A stretch of 41,874 nt of DNA from Halalkalibaculum roseum. Lineage in GTDB: Bacteria > Bacteroidota > Rhodothermia > Balneolales > Balneolaceae. Under the pieces are notes generated by a model. The model made no database searches. It saw only the letters and a list, made by a program, of their open reading frames with translations, and had not been told where the DNA came from. The stretch spans positions 1-41,874 of the forward strand of contig NZ_JAALLT010000001.1 of assembly GCF_011059145.1 (NCBI RefSeq). The letters run 5' to 3'. The number at the start of each line of letters is the position of its first letter. The first letter of the stretch is position 1. Below are positions 9,521-17,505 of this stretch, piece after piece. Both the position numbers and the translations under genes were made by a program.

Positions 9521-10342
9521 ATGTTCATAAAGATCTTTTTTAAACATATGATGCGAAATCATGTAATTCTTTCGGCACTATTCATGGTACTCATGCTCAC
9601 TGCGAGCTCTTGCACGGTAATTGGAGACTCCGGAGGCGGCAGTCCTATTGACTGGGAGAACGGTGAGGGTATCGTACCTGCAGATGACGAATCTCTAAGC
9701 AGTGAGCAGAAAGAGCGCTATCAACTGGACGCTGAAAAGCTGGCTGTACGGTACATCAATGATAGGAATTCCACACAGACAGAAATACCCCAGGAGCTAA
9801 CGGACCTGTTTTACAACGGGCTGGTGCATATCGTGCTTTCCGACCTCCCGGAGTCAGATGAAGTAACCGAAACCTATGAAGTACACGCCCATGAACCGGC
9901 ACAACCGCATGAAATACTGGTGCAAGTCGACACTACGGCCTCCTGGATCGATGCCTGGCGGAACGAAACTACTGAAACGGGCTATACCGAACTAGATGAT
10001 CTGGTGGAGCAGTTCGGCATGACACTTACCGAGTACAGAGAGTTGGAACAGGCTCTGCCTGTTGCACTGGCTACGCTGAGGGCCGACAGGGTGATCAACG
10101 GACATGCCGTTGGACGCCTCTTTGAAGAGCTGGAGGATATTGAAAGTGCCGGATATGATCCCATCACCGATGGCAGTGACATACGAGCGATCTTACTGGA
10201 AGACAGATTACGTTTTACCTTTGAGTACAGTTTTGGGGATTGTCCGGCAGGCTGTATAGGCAATCACCGCTGGAATTTTGAGGTATTCAAAGACGGCAGT
10301 GTAGCATTCGCAGGAGAAGAGGGAGATCCGCTGCCGGAATAG
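9521..10342 (+). CDS. Predicted lipoprotein of unknown function
   Basis: A 273-aa protein with no recognised domain. A hydrophobic signal (VILSALFMVLMLTASSC) ends at a lipobox-type cysteine (Cys31 of the long form), so it is probably a periplasmic or outer-membrane lipoprotein. The mature part is acidic, with helical stretches (LDDLVEQFGMTLTEYRELEQ) and a C-terminal segment with two close cysteines (GDCPAGCIGNHRWNFEVF) that could form a disulfide. ATGs at 9548 and 9551 would give a more ordinary signal peptide and are plausible starts. It is flanked on both sides by related repeat tracts. Confidence 0.75.
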   Translation: MFIKIFFKHMMRNHVILSALFMVLMLTASSCTVIGDSGGGSPIDWENGEGIVPADDESLSSEQKERYQLDAEKLAVRYINDRNSTQTEIPQELTDLFYNGLVHIVLSDLPESDEVTETYEVHAHEPAQPHEILVQVDTTASWIDAWRNETTETGYTELDDLVEQFGMTLTEYRELEQALPVALATLRADRVINGHAVGRLFEELEDIESAGYDPITDGSDIRAILLEDRLRFTFEYSFGDCPAGCIGNHRWNFEVFKDGSVAFAGEEGDPLPE

Positions 10343-10349
10343 GTGCATT

Positions 10350-11062
10350 CATTTGTAGGTCGGATTGTTAATCCGACCATCCGTGACAATCCGCTAAAAA
10401 TATCAGGCAATGTCCAAGAGCTGCGGGCAATCGTAAAAGGTGCTTTGCCCAACCTTCGGAAGAGTGCCTATGGCAAGATTGGGACTACTATCAGTAATCC
10501 CAATGGGATAATTTGTCGGCCGGTCTTCTAGGCCGGCCATCCGTGTCTATTCAACATTTCGGTCAATGAATCATTGACAATATCTAAATCATAGCCAACC
10601 TTCGAGTTGTATTTTGCTTTTGTTAGGCCAAGTGCCTCAGGTTTTCAATCTAATTGCATTTCCGTACCCCGGGCTCAAGCCCGGGGTAACTATTGTTAGA
10701 ACTTAGGGATTGATATGGTTATTCCTTTGGGGAAAGCCCGGGCCCACTATCGGTTATCCGTATGGGATAATCTGTCAACCATTTTCCAGGCCGGCCATCC
10801 GCATCAATTTAACATTTCAGAACTTGAATCATGAGCTATATCTAAATCATAGCTAACTTTCCCGTAGCCCTGCTCTATTATCAGTAATCGTTTCAAGCAA
10901 TTTGCTGAGCGGATTGGCAATCCGCTCTACGATTCTTTAAATAAATTCGTGTTTTTTGGTTTTCTACTCTTTCAACCATGATAATTCCTTCCCGCTCTAC
11001 AAATCCATAAAGGAATAGTTACTGCTTTCAACTCTTGTGTCATAACAGTAACGGGGCTTGTC
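10350..11062. repeat. Repeat-rich intergenic tract, copy 2
   Basis: No gene is seen between 10343 and 11100. The elements correspond to those of 8764-9480: GGTCGGATTGTTAATCCGACC-type hairpin (~10356-10376), the unit with GAGCTGCGGGCAATCG and CCCAACCTTCGG (~10418), GGCCGG/CCGGCC (~10515-10535), CCCCGGGCTCAAGCCCGGGG (~10667-10686), a degenerate GGGATAATCTGTC unit (~10760) and GAGCGGATTGGCAATCCG (~10910). The terminal AGTTACTGC, TGTGTCATA and ACGGGG segment precedes the next gene as in copy 1. It looks like a duplicated upstream region that has since diverged. Confidence 0.75.
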
Positions 11063-11100
11063 CTTCAAACAGCATTTAAAACAACAAAAAGAGACGTTTC

Positions 11101-12555
11101 ATGAAAAAGGGTACGATAATTTTTGCTTTACTGGTTGGGATGTTGATTCCAATCCGGGCCGGTGCACAGCTCATAAATCTGAAAACCGCTCCCGTGGCTA
11201 CGGGTGACCAGTTCCTGGTGCACCCGGCTGTCAACATCGGCATGGGCAATGTATCCATAGCCCAGGATGATACCTTGGGAGACACCTTCATCAACCCGGC
11301 CACAGCGGTGAGGGTCAAGGGAACAAAGGTATTTATGCTGCCGGCCTTCTACCGCATTTCCAATGGCAACGGTAGCGCCAAAACCTTGACACTGGGCGGG
11401 CTGACCTCTTCGGGAAACTGGTTTGGAGGGGTCGGAATTGCCATCCAGGATATGAGTCAGGCCTCAGGAAGGTCGAACCTGCTCAAGGATGAATCGACCA
11501 ACAACAATTATTTCTGGGTGCAGGGCGGGACGCAATTAAGTGAAAAGACTTCACTAGGAGCCCGGTTTTACTGGGCAAGTCTGGGCGCGATGGATGGAGT
11601 AGATCTGCTCTATCCGCGCAGTCGACGCATAGAACAGGACGGGTACATGCTGGATGCCCGGCTCGGTCTGCTCATGGAAACGGGCAATCGCGGTGAGTTT
11701 GAAGCCTTGCTGCTCTATAGCCGGACCGACATGACCCATGAGGTGTTTTACGATGACTTCATAACTTTTTGGAATGTGAACTCACTCACGACCACCGATT
11801 TTGCAGGTCAGCTTCGCGTGGAGGAGAATCTCGATAAAACCAACACTCTGGGTATGCATCTGGGCTACAATCAGGCGGTGGGTGATGATGACTGGAAGTT
11901 GGGCGGTATCTTTACCATGAACTATAAGACCCACCCAAAGATCCCCAATTATGAGCTAATGAATATTCCCCGAGACCCGGGCAATACCTGGGCCTTTGAT
12001 GTCGGTATCGGGGCATCGCACACCTCGGAAGATGACATTCGCTTTGGGGCCGACCTGATCATTGAACCGATATGGAGCAATACCTGGGTAGAGGCGCAGC
12101 AAAATATTTTAGATCCCGAAGGCACGACCGTACTTGTAGCTGAGGGGGAGAAAACCATTGAAAATGATTTCGCCTTTTTCAATTCAGCCATTAAAACCGG
12201 GCTGGGCTGGAGAGGCGAGCATATGCTTTGGGAAGGCGGGATTCGGGCCAAAACTTTTCGCTACAGGCTCAAACAGTGGAATTATATTCAGCAGAGTTTC
12301 CGTCGCCAGCGTGAGCACTGGACCGAGTGGACCTTCAGCATGTCGGTTGGGGCTTTCCTAAAGGATATTGCCATCAAGTATACCGGTTTGTTGACTTACG
12401 GAACCGGTCAGCCGGGCACTAACAATGTTGTTTGGGGCCCGCAATTCTTTGCGGCGAACGCTGCCGGAGATTTTATCTTTGCTCCTGACGGCGATCTGAT
12501 GCTGGATGATGCCACGGTGCTGACGCACCAGTTTACAATAATGGTGCCCTTCTAG
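11101..12555 (+). CDS. Predicted outer-membrane beta-barrel protein
   Basis: A 484-aa protein. The signal peptide MKKGTIIFALLVGMLIPI ends at RAGAQ (residue ~23). The mature protein alternates hydrophobic and polar residues with many Gly/aromatic turns (VKGTKVFMLPAFYRIS, WKLGGIFTMNYKT, HQFTIMVPF) and ends in Phe, as outer-membrane barrels do. The conserved start (HPAVNIGMGNVSIAQDD, FINPATAVRVKGTK) recalls the PorV/FadL-like barrels of Bacteroidota, but I cannot name the family. Its function is unknown. A family-1 repeat half follows the stop codon directly. Confidence 0.75.
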   Translation: MKKGTIIFALLVGMLIPIRAGAQLINLKTAPVATGDQFLVHPAVNIGMGNVSIAQDDTLGDTFINPATAVRVKGTKVFMLPAFYRISNGNGSAKTLTLGGLTSSGNWFGGVGIAIQDMSQASGRSNLLKDESTNNNYFWVQGGTQLSEKTSLGARFYWASLGAMDGVDLLYPRSRRIEQDGYMLDARLGLLMETGNRGEFEALLLYSRTDMTHEVFYDDFITFWNVNSLTTTDFAGQLRVEENLDKTNTLGMHLGYNQAVGDDDWKLGGIFTMNYKTHPKIPNYELMNIPRDPGNTWAFDVGIGASHTSEDDIRFGADLIIEPIWSNTWVEAQQNILDPEGTTVLVAEGEKTIENDFAFFNSAIKTGLGWRGEHMLWEGGIRAKTFRYRLKQWNYIQQSFRRQREHWTEWTFSMSVGAFLKDIAIKYTGLLTYGTGQPGTNNVVWGPQFFAANAAGDFIFAPDGDLMLDDATVLTHQFTIMVPF

Positions 12556-12556
12556 T

Positions 12557-12599
12557 ATAGAACACGGAAACCGCGGGTAATACTGATTCACGCGGATCG
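12557..12599. repeat. Left half of family-1 repeat
   Basis: Starts ATAGAACACGGAAACCGCGG two bases after the stop codon of the barrel gene and continues ACTGATTCACGCGGAT. Confidence 0.55.
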
Positions 12600-12705
12600 G
12601 GTGATGTATTCTTGTAACCATCGGTGATTTGCCTCGTCATATTCCAACCGGGACATCTGAACATGCAGTGGAGCCCGGGACTCTCACTAACAAAGTTTTA
12701 CCATT

Positions 12706-13116
12706 ATGACCTATCTACTGGAAAATGACAGGTATCTGCTCTCCATTGTTTATGCCAATGGGATACTGAATGTAAAGATTGAAGGAAGCATTAACCTGGA
12801 TGACAGCTACATCATCTGGCAAAAGATCAGTGAAAAGAGCACATATTTTAGCTGTAAGCGGATTTTTATTAAGTCAGATCTGGAATCCATAGATAGGAGT
12901 CATGCCTTCCAATACAAAGATCTATTTGATGAGCTGTGTACACCATGGACATTTAAAATTGCATGGGCGGAAGAGAATCCGCAGAATCGCGAGAACATCA
13001 GGTACATAGGACGAGTTATCGGCTACTGGGGACTAAATAATATCAGCTATGTGGATTCTGAAGATTCGGCAAAGGATTGGCTGCTGGAAACCCGAAAGCT
13101 CACAGGTAGCTACTAA
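12706..13116 (+). CDS. Small cytoplasmic protein, possibly STAS/SpoIIAA-like fold
   Basis: A 136-aa protein with no signal peptide. The order of a short beta strand (ILNVKIEGSINLDDSY), helix, strand (CKRIFIKSDLES), helix, strand (FKIAWAEEN) and C-terminal helix with Trp (SAKDWLLET) is reminiscent of the SpoIIAA-like STAS proteins common in Bacteroidota. This rests on pattern only and the function is unknown. It starts with ATG at 12706 and is followed directly by a complete family-1 repeat. Confidence 0.65.
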   Translation: MTYLLENDRYLLSIVYANGILNVKIEGSINLDDSYIIWQKISEKSTYFSCKRIFIKSDLESIDRSHAFQYKDLFDELCTPWTFKIAWAEENPQNRENIRYIGRVIGYWGLNNISYVDSEDSAKDWLLETRKLTGSY

Positions 13117-13121
13117 ACGGT

Positions 13122-13235
13122 ATAGAACACGGATGGGCACGGAATAAACAGATTTTCACAGACTTATTATATAAATCTCTTACACCATTATATAAACCGT
13201 GTACATCTGCACTGTCCGTGGCTTCCGTGTTCTAT
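13122..13235. repeat. Full family-1 long-hairpin repeat
   Basis: 114 bp beginning ATAGAACACGGATG and ending CTTCCGTGTTCTAT; the arms are imperfect inverted repeats, with CAGATTTTCACAG inside the left arm and GTACATCTGCACTG in the right. It lies between convergent genes, and its right terminus supplies the TAG stop of the minus-strand gene, so it may also end transcription in both directions. Confidence 0.75.
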
Positions 13236-13924
13236 TCGCCGAGCTGGCGGAGGTAGATGTCTACTACTTTCATATCCGGGTACTCCATGCCGCGGCTGTT
13301 GGAGATCTCAAAAGAAGCGTGCTGAAAGGTTTTGTTGTTTTCCACATAGAAACCCATCACAGCAAGGTAAGACTCCTTGTCAAAGGTGTGATTTACATTC
13401 AGACCGGCTTCGGTGCATCCTTTTTTAAAGTGGGTATCGTAAGAGGGCACGCAACCCATGGTGCCGAATATGATTTTGGTGACAAGGGCATCGGTCGCGC
13501 TGATATAATCCGGCTGATCCAAAGTACTTTTTCGGTAGGGAATAGATTTGATGGTATCGTTCAGCCTGCTTTTCAGCTTAAAGATCTTATCGATAAGCGC
13601 ATTATTGTGGGCCAGCTGGTTGATGCCGATACCCCAGAGCGTGGAGTAGTCCGGATCCATCAGTATCTCGATCATCCCGGAATATATGCGGTAATCCTTC
13701 CATAAGAGCCCGTTTAATCCGCTGTACATGCCCCTGCTGGCCAGGTAAAAACCGAGGTTCAGGCAGGCCATTCGCTCCAGTTCTGATCCTTGACGAAACT
13801 GTTCTTTATCCTTAAAAAAGTTGTAGCAATGTTCCCACGACCGAAAGCGGTGGTTTGGATCCTGCTCCAGAATTTTCAGGTAGCTGTTGGTATGTGTTTG
13901 TATATCATTTATCACTTCGATCAT
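13232..13924 (-). CDS. Hypothetical protein, 230 aa
   Basis: No signal peptide or membrane segment is visible. It is mainly helical by composition, with many aromatics (EHCYNFFKDKEQFRQG, LNLGFYLASRGMYSGLNG) and three scattered cysteines (GCVPSYD, KKGCTEAG). I do not recognise the family. The ATG at 13924 is followed by a coherent protein sequence; the stop codon lies in a family-1 repeat, so the original C-terminus may have been altered by the repeat's insertion. Convergent with the small protein at 12706. Confidence 0.7.
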   Translation of the reverse strand: MIEVINDIQTHTNSYLKILEQDPNHRFRSWEHCYNFFKDKEQFRQGSELERMACLNLGFYLASRGMYSGLNGLLWKDYRIYSGMIEILMDPDYSTLWGIGINQLAHNNALIDKIFKLKSRLNDTIKSIPYRKSTLDQPDYISATDALVTKIIFGTMGCVPSYDTHFKKGCTEAGLNVNHTFDKESYLAVMGFYVENNKTFQHASFEISNSRGMEYPDMKVVDIYLRQLGE

Positions 13925-14338
13925 GGGGTAAGTGATCTAAATTTTAATGACTAATAGCTGCATTCATTATACAAGAGCTAAAAAAGAGTCATTTGTAACA
14001 GATTATTTAAATTTTATTAATGGGTTAGGGCCTCTAAGTCAACCCTCCAAGGGTCATGCGACCCTTGGAGGGTTCGGTTGGGTGCTGGATTTGAAAGGGA
14101 TTAGGAATAAGGTATAGGGTATAAAGGGGCATGAAATGTCAACAGTGAAAAGAGGGAAGATAGGCTGTTTTTGGTATTGGTGGCTTAAATTTTTGATTGC
14201 TAAATGATATCAAGCAGGCTGTTATAAATACGACCCTTGGAGGGTTTAGGTAAGGTCATTTCTTTAATAAGGGAACAAAGTGTGCTAATATCCATATAAG
14301 TGCCTTAAACATAATGGGAATACATATTTTGGGATACT
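13925..14338. other. Intergenic region with CTCCAAGG-type hairpin
   Basis: No gene. AACCCTCCAAGGGTC (14041-14055) pairs perfectly with 14060-14074 around ATGC, and a lone right arm GACCCTTGGAGGGTT lies at 14232-14246. Promoters of the divergent genes on either side should lie here; no clear motif was identified. Confidence 0.6.
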
Positions 14339-14551
14339 ATGGGAAAGATAAAAACAGCCTTTGCTGTTGCGGCTTTGCTGCTTGCATCAGCATGCGGAAA
14401 TGCAGAAACTAATAACAGCTCACCGGAAGATTCAGAGACACAAATTGTTGCCGAGACCGATTCCATGGCAACGGACCTATCTGCCGCCGGTGATTCCGTT
14501 GAGCAAAAAATTAATGAGCTGCAGTCGAGCCTGGACAGCCTGAATAACTAA
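14339..14551 (+). CDS. Small lipoprotein, 70 aa
   Basis: The signal MGKIKTAFAVAALLLASAC ends at a lipobox (LASAC, Cys19). The mature ~51 residues are acidic and Ser/Thr rich, ending in a short heptad-like helix (SVEQKINELQSSLDSLNN) that could form a coiled coil. It lies 17 bp before the coiled-coil secreted protein and is probably cotranscribed. In size and layout it resembles small Lpp-like envelope lipoproteins, but no family is recognised. Confidence 0.75.
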   Translation: MGKIKTAFAVAALLLASACGNAETNNSSPEDSETQIVAETDSMATDLSAAGDSVEQKINELQSSLDSLNN

Positions 14552-14568
14552 ACCAAATTCTATTATTT

Positions 14569-15186
14569 ATGAAGTTACTATCACGTGTTAGTCTGATAAT
14601 CGCATTGTTGTTATTTGTTGCCGGTGCCGTTACCAACAGCCATGCTCAGAGCCAAAAGAGCGGCAATAAGGGCAACAAGGAAAAAGCTGAGAAAGTACAA
14701 AATAAAGGAAAAGCTGTTGCTGATAGCGTTCAACAGACGGCTGTCCCCGATTCCACGCGCAAAAAGGGGAATGCTAAAGCTAAAGCCGGTAAAGAGAATC
14801 AGGGCCAGGGTAATGCCTATGGCCGGAATAAAGGCGATATGAGCGGACGTGAATTCGGACAGGCCCGGGCCGCAGCAGCCAAAAAGCTGCAGGAAGAGAT
14901 CAGCGCCTTAGATCAAAAGGTGACCGAAGGTGAAGAAGTTGCTGAAAAGGCACGCGAGGATATCCGAACGGCCGAAGAGAACCTGGAGAATGCCGAAGGT
15001 GACTCAACCGTCATCAACCGGCGGGTGGAACGCGTCGAGAAGGCCAAGGAGCAGCTTTCCGAGCTGGAAGTGATGCTGGAAAACCAGAAAGAGAAGCTCT
15101 CAAAAGCCCGAAGCCGGTTTGAGGAGCTGATGGGCAGAAATCCTCAGCCTGACTCCACGGCGACAGAAGAAAATGAAGAGGAATAA
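14569..15186 (+). CDS. Secreted coiled-coil protein
   Basis: A 205-aa protein. The signal peptide ends near SHAQSQ (residue ~27). Residues 30-95 are Lys/Gly/Asn rich and probably disordered (KSGNKGNKEKAEKVQ). Residues ~98-190 form a long alternating-charge heptad region (AAAKKLQEEISALDQKVTEG, RVERVEKAKEQLSELEVML), a strong coiled coil. The tail is acidic (ATEENEEE). It is probably periplasmic; the function is unknown. The gene ends 4 bp before a 42-bp palindrome that should terminate transcription. Confidence 0.78.
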   Translation: MKLLSRVSLIIALLLFVAGAVTNSHAQSQKSGNKGNKEKAEKVQNKGKAVADSVQQTAVPDSTRKKGNAKAKAGKENQGQGNAYGRNKGDMSGREFGQARAAAAKKLQEEISALDQKVTEGEEVAEKAREDIRTAEENLENAEGDSTVINRRVERVEKAKEQLSELEVMLENQKEKLSKARSRFEELMGRNPQPDSTATEENEEE

Positions 15187-15190
15187 ATAG

Positions 15191-15232
15191 AAACCACCCT
15201 GTCAGGGTTCGCGAACCCTGACAGGGTGGTTT
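15191..15232. terminator. Bidirectional terminator, perfect 42-bp palindrome
   Basis: AAACCACCCTGTCAGGGTTCG at 15191-15211 is the exact reverse complement of 15212-15232, starting with an A-run and ending with a T-run. It sits between two convergent genes, whose stop codons lie 4 and 15 bp away, exactly where a bidirectional terminator is expected. Only the sequence symmetry supports this. Confidence 0.85.
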
Positions 15233-15247
15233 GTTTAATATTTATAA

Positions 15248-16447
15248 TCAATTCTCGATCAGCATGACGCTGATAACCTCATCCTGACGAGTGCTGATGC
15301 GCTCGTAGACCTCGTCGGAGGGCTTGGAATCAAGCTGAATGGTACAGCAGGCCGTTTTCATGCCATCGAAAATGACATTTTCCAGCTCCTGGGCATTGAT
15401 GTCTGCTGTTTTCAGCTCGTTCATTACATTGGCAATGACGCCGGGACGGTCGTAGTGGCGTACAACCAGTTTCCAGGGAGCTTCGGTGTGGTCGCAGCGG
15501 TTCAGCCAGTTCCGCACTTTGCCTTCTTTCAGGTAGCCCCTTACGATATCCACCGCATCTGAGGCCACAGCAAGCTGCGCCTGTTTGGTGCTGGCGCCTA
15601 TATGGTGACTGACATAGACGTTTTCCAACTCTTCAAAACGACTTTCCATGTCTCCCTGCTTAACCTCGGGCTCATCACTCAACACGTCGAGTCCGGCCTT
15701 GAGACGTCCCGATTTCACTTCTTCATAGAGGGCATCTTCATCTACGACTCCAGCCCTGGAGGTGTTGATAAAAAAGGACCCGTCTTTTAGCGAGGAAAGC
15801 ACCTCTTTGGAGATGATTCCCTTGGTATCGGGCGTCATGGCCAGGTGTACCGTTAGGATGTCAGCATGTTTGGCTACCTCCTTCACCTCAGAGGCATAGT
15901 TGATTTTCATCTCCTTGGCTTTCTCGGGCGTTAAGGAACGTGACCAGGCGATGATATCGAGTCCAAAGGCTTTGGCTCTCTTGATCACTTCCTTACCGAT
16001 TTGTCCAACACCGATTACACCCAGGGTTTTGCCATACAAACCATCGGCTTTCGCATAGGTGGCCTTGTTCCAATGTCCCTGACGGAAATCGATCACGTTA
16101 TCGGGTAGAGAGCGATCCAGTGATAGGATGAGTCCCATTGTCAGCTCCGCCACGGCGATGGAGTTTTGTCCCGGGCAGTTGGCTACATAGATTCCGAAGT
16201 TACTGGCCGCTTCGATGTCGATGGTGTTCACACCGGCCCCGGCGCGGATGATCAGCATCAGCTGGGGACTGTTCTTAATGCACGTTTCACTGACTACGGT
16301 AGAGCGGACGATCAGTACCCCGGCATTGCCCAGACCTTTGTCCAGGTCTACCTTGCCGGAGGTGGGTTTAAAGGTCACATTCACCCCGATTTCCTTTAAC
16401 TCTTCAATGGCTTCCTGCGGGAGTTTGTCGGCTACAAATACTTCCAT
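15248..16447 (-). CDS. serA: D-3-phosphoglycerate dehydrogenase (SerA-like) with C-terminal ACT domain
   Basis: A 399-aa D-isomer 2-hydroxyacid dehydrogenase. The NAD motif is GVGQIG (146-151); the catalytic triad is Arg231 (NTSRAGVVDE), Glu259 (LSDEPE) and His282 (SHHIGAST). An ACT-like regulatory fold occupies about 325-399 (VVRHYDRPGVIANVMNEL). It would oxidise 3-phosphoglycerate to 3-phosphohydroxypyruvate, the first step of serine biosynthesis; the length and ACT domain favour SerA over other hydroxyacid dehydrogenases. The start is the ATG at 16447, preceded by GAGGG; the longer reading from 16462 begins with a GTG that overlaps this ribosome site. No serC is adjacent. Confidence 0.85.
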   Translation of the reverse strand: MEVFVADKLPQEAIEELKEIGVNVTFKPTSGKVDLDKGLGNAGVLIVRSTVVSETCIKNSPQLMLIIRAGAGVNTIDIEAASNFGIYVANCPGQNSIAVAELTMGLILSLDRSLPDNVIDFRQGHWNKATYAKADGLYGKTLGVIGVGQIGKEVIKRAKAFGLDIIAWSRSLTPEKAKEMKINYASEVKEVAKHADILTVHLAMTPDTKGIISKEVLSSLKDGSFFINTSRAGVVDEDALYEEVKSGRLKAGLDVLSDEPEVKQGDMESRFEELENVYVSHHIGASTKQAQLAVASDAVDIVRGYLKEGKVRNWLNRCDHTEAPWKLVVRHYDRPGVIANVMNELKTADINAQELENVIFDGMKTACCTIQLDSKPSDEVYERISTRQDEVISVMLIEN

Positions 16448-16585
16448 AATTTTTTCCCTCACTTTGATTGAATATCTGTTTGGTGCACCTAAGGTAAGGG
16501 GAAAGTAGGAAAATTAAATGAGGATTTTAGGTTAGTTATGAAACGTGAAATGTCAAACGTGAAACGGGGACAGGAAAGAGGCAGT

Positions 16586-16620
16586 CACCTCTCTTCCGCA
16601 GCAGAGCGGCGGAAGGAGAG
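16586..16620. terminator. Hairpin downstream of minus-strand gene (possible terminator)
   Basis: CCTCTCTTCCGC pairs with GCGGCGGAAGGAGAG apart from small bulges. It lies ~60 bp beyond the stop of the secreted protein at 16680-17276, and a near-identical hairpin holds the same position after the alcohol dehydrogenase (24467-24501). It lacks a clean T-run, so it could instead be a repeat. Confidence 0.4.
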
Positions 16621-16635
16621 TAATTAAAAAAACGC

Positions 16636-16670
16636 GAAAATCTGTTGCACCTGCGTTTTCCGTGTTCTAT
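16636..16670. repeat. Half copy of family-1 repeat
   Basis: Contains GAAAATCTGTTGCACCTGCG and ends TTTTCCGTGTTCTAT, matching the right arm of the full elements. Confidence 0.55.
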
Positions 16671-16679
16671 TGAAGTCAG

Positions 16680-17276
16680 CTATTTCTCAATGGTAAGTAT
16701 GATCTGATCACCCTCCTGTTTCTGTGTGTAGCTTACACCGTAGGCGTTGGCAATTTCAACCAGGGCACCGTGGTAAAAATCTTCATACTCTCCCGGAGTG
16801 ATGTCGTAGCGGTAGAACCAGGGCAACTTATCACGCGTGAGCAGGTGACCGCGGCTTGCTTCGATCCGGTCGGTAGTCTCTTCCACTACTTCAAAGCTGA
16901 CATCATGCATAGCCAGTTCATCTTTCATCCATTCCAAAAACTCCGATGGATTATAAACCTCATCGGTATGACGGGTAAGAAAAGTTCCGGTCCATTTTCC
17001 TGTTTTGAAGGCATCAATCTCTTGTTCTTGTGCAAACCGGATGAAGGTCAGCGTCATGCCGTGCAGTCCCCGCTGAAGCCGGGCAATTTCATCGTTGTTA
17101 TTATTTTCGGTAACAGGAAAGTCATTATAAACGACACTGCCATCAACGGTTGCAGAAGGGAGATCCTGGGCAATGCCATCAGTTGTCAAGCTAGCGAGCA
17201 TCATTATAGCCGTACATGTGAAGGTTAACAAAGTTCCGACGAAAGCTGGTTTGGAAGTGAGTTTGAATAGATTCAT
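16680..17276 (-). CDS. Secreted protein of unknown function
   Basis: A 198-aa protein. A signal peptide runs through FVGTLLTFTCTAIMMLASL to about GIAQD (residue ~38). The mature region is acidic and mixed alpha/beta (LQRGLHGMTLTFIRFAQEQE, YRYDITPGEYEDFYHGALV) and ends with a beta strand (GDQIILTIEK). I do not recognise the family. I chose the ATG at 17276 because GGAGG lies 7 nt upstream; the longer reading from 17354 would add 26 residues through that ribosome site. Confidence 0.72.
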   Translation of the reverse strand: MNLFKLTSKPAFVGTLLTFTCTAIMMLASLTTDGIAQDLPSATVDGSVVYNDFPVTENNNNDEIARLQRGLHGMTLTFIRFAQEQEIDAFKTGKWTGTFLTRHTDEVYNPSEFLEWMKDELAMHDVSFEVVEETTDRIEASRGHLLTRDKLPWFYRYDITPGEYEDFYHGALVEIANAYGVSYTQKQEGDQIILTIEK

Positions 17277-17406
17277 AGCATATCCTCCAATCGATTGATT
17301 GAGTTCGGGTGGTGTGGCAAGACCACGTTTGATTTTAAATGTAGGTAAAAACAAGGGTTTATGCGGGTTTTTGGGTACATAAAGTTTCTTTGGGGGAGTA
17401 AGTATG

Positions 17407-17450
17407 AAAATCAGTGTAAATCTGCAGCATCTGTGTCATCCGTGTTCCAT
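17407..17450. repeat. Half copy of family-1 repeat
   Basis: Contains AAAATCAGTGTAAATCTGCA and ends GTCATCCGTGTTCCAT, a right arm of family 1. It precedes the DUF5916 gene. Confidence 0.55.
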
Positions 17451-17505
17451 TGGATTTAAGAGATTTTAAATATTTACTGCTGAACTTTGTGTACCTTTTT
17501 GCGTT

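Noticed and set aside
13199-13705. A 168-codon plus-strand frame
   Set aside because: It overlaps the minus-strand 230-aa gene and begins in a family-1 repeat; the minus-strand reading has more protein-like composition.
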